A stretch of 64,000 nucleotides of DNA from Hamadaea sp. GTDB taxonomy: Bacteria > Actinomycetota > Actinomycetes > Mycobacteriales > Micromonosporaceae. The position numbers and the translations under genes are program-made. The stretch is taken from the NCBI RefSeq assembly GCF_013362815.1, contig NZ_JABFVK010000052.1, positions 1 to 64,000 on the forward strand. The letters are read 5' to 3'. The notes below the pieces were generated by a model that did no database searches, had not been told where the DNA came from, and worked only from the letters and a program-made list of their open reading frames with translations. Of this stretch, positions 57,660-64,000 are shown piece by piece; position 1 is the stretch's first letter; each line of letters starts with the position of its first letter.

Positions 57660-58427
57660 ATGGCGCATCCGATGATGGCCACGCTGGAGCGGGAGCTGAC
57701 CCTCTATCGGCGGCTCTGGCAGGCCTCGGTCTTCTCCTCGTTCCTGCTGCCCCTGTTGTTCGTGCTGAGCATCGGTGTCGGCGTGGGCAGCTACGTCGAC
57801 GCCAACGGCGGCCTCGGCGGCGTCGACTATCTGAGCTACATCGCGCCCGGCGTCGTGATCACCACCGCCTTCCAGATCGGCATCGGCGAGTCGACCTTCC
57901 CGGTCCTCGGCGGGTTCAAGTGGACCCGGTCCTACCAGGCGATGCGGTCGGCACCCGTCGAGCCTTGGCACATGGTCGGCGGCCACCTGCTCTACCTGAT
58001 GTTCCGTGGGGTCATCGCCACGATCGCGTTCTTGATCATCGTCGGGTCCTTCGGCGCGATGCATTCGTGGTGGGCTCCGGCGACCATTCCCGTCGCGGCG
58101 CTCGTCACCGTCTCGGTGGCAGGTCCGGTGACGGCGCTCGCCGCATCGATCGTGGACGACAGCTACTTCTCGCTGCTGTTCCGATTCGGCGTCATCCCGG
58201 CGACGCTCTTCTCCGGCGTGTTCTTCCCGGTCGATCAGCTGCCGGAGGTGGTCCGGCCACTGGCGTACGCGTCTCCGCTGTGGCACGGCGTCGTCTTGTC
58301 CCGCGAGGCGACCCTCGGCTGGCCCACCCCGTGGCCGACGTGGGTTCACGTCGCCTACCTGATCGTGTGGACGGCCATCGGCGTGGCCCTGGCGAACTGG
58401 CGTTTCCGCAAGCGGCTGGAGGACTGA
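57660..58427 (+). CDS. ABC-2 type exporter permease 1
   Basis: The 255-residue integral membrane protein has six helices with the ABC-2 pattern (SVFSSFLLPLLFVLSIGVGVGS; YIAPGVVITTAFQIG; LFRFGVIPATLFSGVFFPVDQLP). It is homologous to the second permease and likely pairs with it as a heterodimer driven by the upstream ATPase. Substrate unknown; no resistance or biosynthesis genes are close. Confidence 0.83.
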   Translation: MAHPMMATLERELTLYRRLWQASVFSSFLLPLLFVLSIGVGVGSYVDANGGLGGVDYLSYIAPGVVITTAFQIGIGESTFPVLGGFKWTRSYQAMRSAPVEPWHMVGGHLLYLMFRGVIATIAFLIIVGSFGAMHSWWAPATIPVAALVTVSVAGPVTALAASIVDDSYFSLLFRFGVIPATLFSGVFFPVDQLPEVVRPLAYASPLWHGVVLSREATLGWPTPWPTWVHVAYLIVWTAIGVALANWRFRKRLED

Positions 58428-58431
58428 AGCG

Positions 58432-59250
58432 ATGGTCACGACACTGGTCGCCTCGGCGGTCACCCGGCCCGGCGTCGCCCCGGTGCGGGTCGGTGCGGTC
58501 GTCAACCGCAACATGGGCGCGCTGCGCTCGGGCGCGTCCTACTGGCTCGTGCTGATCTCCGGCTTCTTCGAGCCGGTGTTCTACCTGCTGTCGATCGGCA
58601 TCGGCGTAGGGGCCTTGGTCGGCGACATAACGCTGGTCGACGGCCAGGTTCTGCCGTACGCGACGTTCGTCGCACCGGCGATGCTCGCGACCTCGGCGAT
58701 GAACGGCGCGATGGCCGAGACGACGTTCAACTTCTTCTTCAAGTTCAAGTACGCCAAGACCTACGACGCCGTCCTGTCGACCCCGGTCCGGCCGATCGAG
58801 ATCGCGCTGGGTGAGCTGGTCTGGGCGATGATGCGGGGCTCGGTCTACACGGCGGTGTTCCTCGGCGTCATGGTCGTCATGAAGCTGACGACGATCGGCT
58901 GGGCGCTGGCCGCGTTCCCGGCGACCATGCTGGTCGGGTTCGCCTTCGGCGCGGTCGGCATGATCTTCACGACGTTGATGCGGGGCTGGCAGGACTTCGA
59001 CTTGATGGCGACGGCGCAGTTCGCCTTGTTCCTCTTCTCGGCGACCTTCGCCCCGATTCAGAACTACCCGGTCGTGTTCCAGTGGATCATCCAGCTGACC
59101 CCGCTCTACCACGCGGTGGAGATGGTCCGGGATCTCACCACCGGCCACCCCGACTGGGGGACGGCGGTGCACGCGCTCTACCTCGTGGTGATGATGGCCG
59201 TCGGGCTGTACTTCACCGGCCGTCGGCTGGAGCGGATGCTGCTCAAATAG
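58432..59250 (+). CDS. ABC-2 type exporter permease 2
   Basis: The 272-residue protein has six membrane helices with the same ABC-2 order as its upstream neighbour (FFEPVFYLLSIGIGVGALVG; FVAPAMLATSAMNGAMAET; FALFLFSATFAPIQNYP). Four bases separate it from permease 1. Together with DrrA-like ATPase it completes the exporter. The 169-base gap after it contains no gene I can support. Confidence 0.83.
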   Translation: MVTTLVASAVTRPGVAPVRVGAVVNRNMGALRSGASYWLVLISGFFEPVFYLLSIGIGVGALVGDITLVDGQVLPYATFVAPAMLATSAMNGAMAETTFNFFFKFKYAKTYDAVLSTPVRPIEIALGELVWAMMRGSVYTAVFLGVMVVMKLTTIGWALAAFPATMLVGFAFGAVGMIFTTLMRGWQDFDLMATAQFALFLFSATFAPIQNYPVVFQWIIQLTPLYHAVEMVRDLTTGHPDWGTAVHALYLVVMMAVGLYFTGRRLERMLLK

Positions 59251-59419
59251 GGGAGACCTGCGGGAACGTCATCGTTGGCACGAGGAACTGTCGTTGATCC
59301 GACAGTAAGCGGCGCCCGGCGTACGCGAGCATAAGATCTAGGGACCGGACGAACTCGACGTTCCGAAGTGGACATCGAGGCGCGTTCCGGCCGCTCGCGA
59401 CGGGTCCTGGGGGTGGCTG

Positions 59420-60730
59420 ATGCGCTTGCAGCATCGGGACGGCCAGACGGTCCATCTCGCCTACGGGACGAACGTGCGGCCGGCCAAGGACCTCCGGAGC
59501 ATCCTCGCCCAACTGGACTCCGACGCCGTGCCCGTCCGCGAGGCGCTGGGGGTCGACTTGCTCGGCCTCGGACTGTGGCTGGCCGCGCCGGTGGCGTCGG
59601 CGCTGGCGGCCTCCTTCTCCATGCGGCGGCGGCTTCGGTCCGAGCTCTCCCTGCGCGGGCTGGAGGTGGTGACGCTCAACGGGTTTCCCTATCGGGACCC
59701 GGCCGGGCCCCACGACGGCCCGCCGCGAGGCGGAGTTTCCCAGGCAGCGGAGCCGGCTGACGCCGGCTCTTCGCCTGACTACCCTCCTGGCGGCTCGTCC
59801 ATGAGGCTTCCCGGCACCCGCCTCAGCCCGGCCAAGCGGGCGGTCTACCGCCCGGACTGGACGCAACGGGAGCGATTGGAGTACACCCTCGATCTGGCTC
59901 GCGTCCTGTGCGATCTGATGCCCGACGACGCCGAGCGCGGCTCCGTTTCCACCGTGCCGGTCGCCTGGCGGGAACCCTGGGACGCCGCGCACGCCGACCG
60001 GGCCGACCGGCTCCTCGAAGACCTCGCGGACGGGCTCGCCGAGATCACCTGGCACACCGGGCGGCTCGTCCGGGTCGGCTTCGAACCCGAACCGGGCTGT
60101 CTCATCGAGACGAGCGCGCAGGCCGTCGAGCATCTCTCCGACGTCGACCCGACCTTCCTCGGGATCTGCCTCGACCTGGCTCACCTGGCGTGCGTGTGGG
60201 AGTCACCGGAAGGTGCGGTGCAGACCCTGCGGGAACATCGCCTGCAAGTGGTGAAGGTCCAGCTCTCGGCCGCTTTGGTCGTAGCGGATCCGGTGGCCGC
60301 CCGGCCGGCTCTGGAGAGCTTCGCCGAACCTCGGTTCCCCCACCCGACGCGGACGCCGTCCGGCAGCGGAACCGACGATCTCCCCGAAGCACTCGACGGA
60401 GACCTGTCCGGGCCTTGGCGCGTACACGTGCATGTGCCTTTGCACACTGAGCCGCCGGAGCCGCTGGCGACGACGTTGCCGGTCGCCCGCGCGGCATTGG
60501 CGGAATTGTTCGGGGGCGCGGAAGCGCTCACGGACCACGTGGAGGTGGAGACCGCCACCTGGGCCTACCGGTTGGCGCCGAGCCGGCTCAGCGCGGACGC
60601 GGCGGCCGAGGTCGAGTTCGCCCACGCCGAACTGGGTGACCTCGGACTGCGCGGCCCGGCGCCGAGGCCGGACCGCGCGACCCGGACCGCCCGGCGTGCA
60701 GCGGACGATCCGCAGGTGACGCACTGCTGA
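59420..60730 (+). CDS. EboE-like metabolite traffic protein (TIM barrel)
   Basis: The 436-residue protein matches EboE: VHLAYGTNVRPAKDLRSIL at the start, VVTLNGFPYRD, then KRAVYRPDWTQRERLEYTLDLARVL, GSVSTVPVAWRE and a barrel core with GICLDLAHLACVWE. EboE belongs to a cluster (EboA-F) linked to moving a lipid-bound precursor across the membrane in other bacteria. No other ebo gene is in the window. Between FPYRD and KRAVYR lies an unusual ~45-residue Gly/Pro/Ser-rich insertion where the family has a short loop. Basic Arg-rich tail. ATG at 59420. Confidence 0.75.
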   Translation: MRLQHRDGQTVHLAYGTNVRPAKDLRSILAQLDSDAVPVREALGVDLLGLGLWLAAPVASALAASFSMRRRLRSELSLRGLEVVTLNGFPYRDPAGPHDGPPRGGVSQAAEPADAGSSPDYPPGGSSMRLPGTRLSPAKRAVYRPDWTQRERLEYTLDLARVLCDLMPDDAERGSVSTVPVAWREPWDAAHADRADRLLEDLADGLAEITWHTGRLVRVGFEPEPGCLIETSAQAVEHLSDVDPTFLGICLDLAHLACVWESPEGAVQTLREHRLQVVKVQLSAALVVADPVAARPALESFAEPRFPHPTRTPSGSGTDDLPEALDGDLSGPWRVHVHVPLHTEPPEPLATTLPVARAALAELFGGAEALTDHVEVETATWAYRLAPSRLSADAAAEVEFAHAELGDLGLRGPAPRPDRATRTARRAADDPQVTHC

Positions 60731-60731
60731 G

Positions 60732-61004
60732 TCAGCTAGCGAGCCGGCCCTGAGAGTTGGCGAGCTTTTTGTCGACCTTGTCGGCCGCCGAGTCGATCTT
60801 GTCGGCGGTCAGCCCGACCTTGTCCCGGGCGGTGTCCACGAGCCGGCTCGTCTGCGCCTGCACGACGCCTGCGGCTTCCTGGACGGTCGGGTTCTCCCAG
60901 ATCTGCTTCGCGGTCCGCGCGATCTGGTCGTAGGTCTCCCGCCCGGCACGGGCGCCGAGCACGTAGCCGACGGCGACGCCGGCGACGAACCACATCTTGC
61001 CCAT
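60732..61004 (-). CDS. YtxH-like small membrane protein
   Basis: The 90-residue protein begins MGKMWFVAGVAVGYVLGARAG, one membrane helix with the YtxH-type GYVLGARAGRETYD motif, followed by an amphipathic helical tail (LVDTARDKVGLTADKIDSAADKVDKKL). Such proteins may be stress-linked but are uncharacterised. GGAGGAGGGAG precedes the ATG at 61004. A CAGAAAC/GTTTCTG inverted repeat lies ~40 bases upstream. Convergent with EboE, stops one base apart. Confidence 0.75.
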   Translation of the reverse strand: MGKMWFVAGVAVGYVLGARAGRETYDQIARTAKQIWENPTVQEAAGVVQAQTSRLVDTARDKVGLTADKIDSAADKVDKKLANSQGRLAS

Positions 61005-61265
61005 TGGTGTGCTCCCTCCTCCAAAATCTCTGTGGGCATGCTTCAGAAACACTGCCCGTTTCTGTCCCGGGATACACCTTCTTGGGAAGAGCGGACCGGC
61101 TTCCTGGGAAGATTGTCCCCTTTGACCGCCCGGATCGGCGCGCCGACCCCCCGACGGGGAGACACGTACGCGTCACCACATACCCGCTCGCGCAGCGGCC
61201 GGTGGGTTGTGTACTCTTGTGCAGTCGCCAGGGCGAGAGGTGATCCTCACCGTCCTGACCTGCGA

Positions 61266-61338
61266 TCCCCGATAGCTCAATTGGCAGAGCAGCCGGCTGT
61301 TAACCGGCAGGTTCTTGGTTCGAGTCCAAGTCGGGGAG
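61266..61338 (+). tRNA. tRNA-Asn (GTT anticodon)
   Basis: TCCCCGATAGCTC opens the molecule and CAAGTCGGGGAG closes it, giving the seven-base acceptor stem TCCCCGA/TCGGGGA. The anticodon loop CTGTTAA contains GTT, and the T-arm has GGTTCGAGTCC. CCA is encoded directly after at 61339-61341. A TACTCT -10-like box lies ~50 bases upstream and a T-tract hairpin follows. Confidence 0.97.
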
Positions 61339-61352
61339 CCATTCCTCCAGTT

Positions 61353-61375
61353 AGCCGGTCGGACCCCGACCGGCT
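61353..61375 (+). terminator. Intrinsic terminator of tRNA-Asn
   Basis: AGCCGGTCGG (61353-61362) pairs with CCGACCGGCT (61366-61375) around a three-base loop, followed by TTCATGTTTTT. The same ten-base stem recurs in the hairpin at 61832. Confidence 0.9.
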
Positions 61376-61450
61376 TTCATGTTTTTCTGCGATTGTGACT
61401 GCCCGGTGCGTTCCCGGCGGGTTGAGTGGAGGGGACAGAGGGGAGTCACC

Positions 61451-61816
61451 ATGAGCCAGACCCTGGATACGGATGCACCCGTCCTCGAGAGCGTCCGGGA
61501 AATCCTCGACAACGCCCGAGCCGATCAGGTCTTCGGTGCGCCGATCTCGGAGAACGGTGTGACCGTTCTACCTGCCGCCAAGGTTCGCGGCGGAGGTGGC
61601 GGCGGCGGTGGCACCGGTCCGGACGAGCAGGGCAAGGGCAGCGGCGGCGGCGTCGGCCTGTCGTCCCGGGCGCTCGGCGTCTTCGTCATCCGGGACGGTC
61701 AGGTCAGCTGGCGGCCGGCGGTGGACGTCAACAAGATCGTGCTCGGTGGTCAGCTGGTCGTGATCGCCGCGCTGCTGCTCGCCCGCACGGTGCTTCGCCG
61801 GCGTTCGCGCGCCTGA
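61451..61816 (+). CDS. GerW/YtfJ-family protein
   Basis: The 121-residue protein matches the GerW (YtfJ) family of sporulation proteins: ILDNARADQVFGAPISENGVTVLPAAKVRGGGGGG, then LSSRALGVFVIRDGQVSWRPAVDVNKIVLG and a C-terminal hydrophobic helix. In Bacillus GerW supports spore germination; in actinobacteria the role is unclear. The ATG at 61451 is chosen at the family N-terminus. Flanked by two terminators with the same stem. Confidence 0.82.
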   Translation: MSQTLDTDAPVLESVREILDNARADQVFGAPISENGVTVLPAAKVRGGGGGGGGTGPDEQGKGSGGGVGLSSRALGVFVIRDGQVSWRPAVDVNKIVLGGQLVVIAALLLARTVLRRRSRA

Positions 61817-61831
61817 GTCGAGCCTTCTCCC

Positions 61832-61857
61832 GAGCCGGTCGGATCTCCGACCGGCTC
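61832..61857. terminator. Terminator downstream of GerW-like gene
   Basis: GAGCCGGTCGG (61832-61842) pairs with CCGACCGGCTC (61847-61857) around ATCT, followed by ATTTCGATTCTGG. The stem repeats that at 61353. The 284-base gap 61817-62100 holds nothing else I can name. Confidence 0.8.
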
Positions 61858-62100
61858 ATTTCGATTCTGGTCATTTCGCCCCGGCGTCGACGCGGGTGGC
61901 TTTCGAGGGCCTCCGACCAGGCCGAACCGGTCGCACGAGAGTGCACGCTCGGTGACCGGATGGTCACCCCTCCACAGACGACGGACACTCGGTAGCGCCG
62001 AAAGCCGGTACTCCGAGGTTGGACAGGGCTTCCGCCGGATGGAAAGGCTTCCAACAATGGCAGGCATGAAACGTGGGCCAGCCATGGACGGGAGCCGCCG

Positions 62101-62754
62101 GTGATCGAATCGGCCGCGCTCTCTCCCGAAACGCTGCACGACCTGCGGCAAGCGGGACGGCTGGTCACCTATCCCCGAAACAGGGTCATCTTCCACGAGG
62201 GCGATGAGTCGACGCACGTCCTGCTGGTCGAGGAGGGCGAGGTGAAGGTGACGGTGACGTCCGAGACCGGCTATGTCTGCCTGCTGGCCATCCGCGGGGC
62301 GGGCGAACTGCTCGGCGAATTCGGCGTCATCGACGACAGTCCGCGAGCCGCCACGGCGACGACCCTGACCGCGGTCAGCGCCGTCTTCATCCCCGCGGCG
62401 CGGTTCCAGGCCCTGATGGCCCAGGCCAACGTCTCGGGCGATCTGGTACGCATCGTAACCAGCCGAGTCCGGGAATCCGACCGGTGGCGGCTGCAGTTCG
62501 GCGCGTACCCGGCGACCGAGCGAATCGTCCGGGTGCTGGTCGAGCGGGCCCAGCGGCAGCAGCCGGACGACGGCCGAGGGCCGAACCGGACGGTCTCCAT
62601 CTATCAGCAGGATCTGGCGGGCGCGGCCGGGACTTCGCGAGAGTCGGTCGCCCGCACGGTTCGCGCCCTCAAACGCCTCAAAGCCATCCGTACGCACCAG
62701 GGCAGCATCACGATCACGGACATGGACGTCCTGACCCGCCTGTTAAGCCCCTGA
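62101..62754 (+). CDS. Crp/Fnr-family transcriptional regulator
   Basis: The 217-residue protein has an N-terminal cyclic-nucleotide-type beta barrel (VIFHEGDESTHVLLVEEGEVKV, GAGELLGEFGVIDDSPRAATATTL) and a C-terminal winged helix (QQDLAGAAGTSRESVARTVRALKRL). The phosphate-binding cassette is GEFGVIDDSPRAAT; the Arg is present but Glu/Ser spacing differs from true cAMP receptors, so the ligand is uncertain. It lies 108 bases upstream of a cyclase-homology gene. It is likely the first gene of a signalling system. GTG start. Confidence 0.85.
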   Translation: MIESAALSPETLHDLRQAGRLVTYPRNRVIFHEGDESTHVLLVEEGEVKVTVTSETGYVCLLAIRGAGELLGEFGVIDDSPRAATATTLTAVSAVFIPAARFQALMAQANVSGDLVRIVTSRVRESDRWRLQFGAYPATERIVRVLVERAQRQQPDDGRGPNRTVSIYQQDLAGAAGTSRESVARTVRALKRLKAIRTHQGSITITDMDVLTRLLSP

Positions 62755-62862
62755 CATTCGCCGTCAGGTTGTGTCACCTGACATATGCCTCTTGCTCGAA
62801 CCGGCGCAGCGTCTTCTGCGTTCGGCAGCTGACGGCTGCCCAGACTCACCCCGAGGAGAGCC

Positions 62863-63621
62863 ATGAACCTCCCGTTGCACATGTCCATAGTGGCCTTCGA
62901 CATCGAGAGCTACGGCCGGCGAACCGAATCCGAGCAGCGCGAGCTGCGGACCGCCATGTACGCCGTCGCCCGGGAAGCGCTGACGGCGACCGGCCTGGAC
63001 TGGGACGACTGCGTCCTCCTGGACCGGGGTGACTCGCTGCTCGCCCTGTGCCCGCCGTCGTGCTCGCCCGTCTTGCTCGTCGACACCTTCACCGAGACGT
63101 TGACCCGGGCGCTGACCGACCGGGCCGGGCAGCCGGGCGTACCGGTGATGCGGTTGCGCCTGTCCATCAACGTGGGACTGGCGACTCCGGACGAGAACGG
63201 CTGGGTCGGCAACGCGATCAACGCCACGTGCCGCCTGCTCGACCTGCCGATGCTGAGGACGGTGCTCGCCGCCGCAGACCGGGCGCCGCTGGCGCTGATC
63301 CTGTCGGAGGAGCTTTACCAGGCAACCGTCGCCCAGCGGCATACGCGTCTCGTTCCGGAGGCTTGCCGGGCCGTCCCGGTCGCGATGAAGGAACTCAAGA
63401 CGCAGGGCTGGATCTCGGTGCCCGGCTATGCGACGCCGCCTGGGATCACCGACGACGCGGTCGAGAACGCGGCTCAGGAGGAGCTCGGCCCGGCGTCGCC
63501 GTCGCTGGCGTCGATGCAGGCCGAGGGCGCGATCTTCACCGGCTCGGTCTCGGTGGGCAACGGCGGCCGGCTCGCCGGTCGCGACTTCATCGAGAACCCG
63601 CCGGCGGGAGGCACGCGATGA
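62863..63621 (+). CDS. Cyclase-homology-domain protein with C-terminal GRD motif
   Basis: The 252-residue protein has a class III nucleotidyl-cyclase-like core: MSIVAFDIESYG (7-18), DWDDCVLLDRGDSLLALCPP (46-65), RLRLSINVG (97-105) and GNAINATCRLLDLP (116-129). The catalytic metal/transition-state residues of true cyclases are only partly kept, so it may bind rather than make a nucleotide. The tail has GAIFTGSVSVGNGGRLAGRDF (222-242), a motif shared with the next gene product. ATG at 62863; stop overlaps the next start (ATGA). Confidence 0.6.
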   Translation: MNLPLHMSIVAFDIESYGRRTESEQRELRTAMYAVAREALTATGLDWDDCVLLDRGDSLLALCPPSCSPVLLVDTFTETLTRALTDRAGQPGVPVMRLRLSINVGLATPDENGWVGNAINATCRLLDLPMLRTVLAAADRAPLALILSEELYQATVAQRHTRLVPEACRAVPVAMKELKTQGWISVPGYATPPGITDDAVENAAQEELGPASPSLASMQAEGAIFTGSVSVGNGGRLAGRDFIENPPAGGTR

Positions 63622-64000
63622 CTGAGCCGAGTACACCACCACCGCCGAAGCCCCCGTCGACTCCGACGCCAGCCGAGGGCAGCGGTCAGGCCCGCGACTT
63701 CAAGCAGGTCGCGCAGGACATCGAGGACGGTGGTCAGACGCCGGGCGCCATCACGCTCACCAACCGGATGCGGCGTACGGCGGGTGCGGTGTTCACCGGC
63801 TCGGTCGGCGTACAGGGCGGGGGCCAGCTGGCCGGGCGGGATTTCTTCAACGTCCACATCGGAGGGGAAGCCGACGTCACCGTGCTCCCCGTCGGCTCCG
63901 GTGAGCTGGCCGAACTCGACCATTACGTCGAGCCGTCCGCGCTCGCGCACAGCCGGGGCGTCGTCCGGGCGGTACGCGTGGCGATCCTCAAGGGGGAGAC
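63618..64000 (+). CDS. GRD-motif protein, 5' part only (runs off the window)
   Basis: The first 127 residues have a proline-rich start, then AVFTGSVGVQGGGQLAGRDF (57-76) and VHIGGEADVTVLPVG, then HSRGVVRAVRVAILKGE, which reads on past 64000. The FTGSV/GGxLAGRDF motif is the same as in the upstream cyclase-like protein. Similar VxGRD strips precede effector domains in STAND-type conflict proteins; the effector part here is outside the window. ATG overlaps the upstream stop, and GGGAGG lies before it. Confidence 0.55.
   Translation, partial: MTEPSTPPPPKPPSTPTPAEGSGQARDFKQVAQDIEDGGQTPGAITLTNRMRRTAGAVFTGSVGVQGGGQLAGRDFFNVHIGGEADVTVLPVGSGELAELDHYVEPSALAHSRGVVRAVRVAILKGE

Noticed and set aside
1-64000. 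Insertion sequences, prophage or integrative element
   Set aside because: No transposase, integrase, recombinase or att-like duplication next to tRNA-Asn was found. ImmA/IrrE here is not beside mobile genes.

Overview
The window reads as ordinary chromosome of a high-GC actinobacterium, most likely Micromonosporaceae or a close relative. This is an inference from the strong G/C third-position bias, the many GTG starts with leaderless promoters, the dgt-dnaG pair, ECF41 sigma factor, HrpA, GerW-like and EboE-like proteins, and the secreted hydrolases of a soil saprophyte. I see no insertion sequence, prophage, CRISPR array or rRNA operon. One tRNA (Asn) is present.

Layout. 1-2.96 kb: ECF-type thiamine-precursor importer (T, double ATPase, S) on the minus strand behind a TPP riboswitch. 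3.0-4.8 kb: a cysteine-motif permease with a His-rich partner. 4.9-8.3 kb: acyl-CoA dehydrogenase, a GH12 cellulase with no visible start codon, and a membrane protein. 8.4-11.5 kb: znuA-znuC-znuB-zur with a Zur box. 11.6-18 kb: an ABM monooxygenase, a small membrane protein, glycyl-tRNA synthetase and HrpA helicase. 18-25.6 kb: amine oxidase, a cellulose-active LPMO behind a CebR-type operator, quinone oxidoreductase with its HxlR regulator, a methyltransferase, a lactonase, GNAT, and an ECF41 sigma factor with its epimerase target. 25.6-33.4 kb: a Cys-repeat membrane protein, GH18 chitinase, a BBE-type oxidase and a two-domain prenyltransferase fusion. 33.4-44.6 kb: dusB, XdhC-like protein, YceI, small hypothetical genes, a candidate structured RNA with an extreme ribosome-binding site, an SMP-30-like protein, a phosphoesterase, GH71 glucanase, and an ArsR-MFS pair around one palindrome. 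45-48.3 kb: an XRE / ImmA-IrrE / membrane-protein operon, facing a HipA-kinase / DUF3037 pair. 48.6-55.4 kb: ppdK, a VOC protein, dgt and dnaG. 55.5-59.3 kb: secreted serine protease and a DrrAB-like exporter. 59.4-64 kb: EboE-like protein, a YtxH-like protein, tRNA-Asn, a GerW-like protein, and a Crp / cyclase-homology / GRD-motif operon that runs off the window.

The least ordinary content is between and beside genes. A roughly 80-bp dispersed element beginning (G/C)(T)GATCATGAAC occurs in five good and several degenerate copies. It often supplies stop codons and in one case sits where the GH12 start should be. A second class is very long, near-perfect hairpins that come in sequence-related pairs, with compensatory changes in one pair. 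A third is a ~200-nt candidate RNA at 38.74-38.94 kb carrying a 17-nt complement to the 16S rRNA 3' tail. The protein-level candidates for undescribed biology are the prenyltransferase fusion, the XRE/IrrE/membrane operon, and the Crp/cyclase-like/GRD operon at the right edge.
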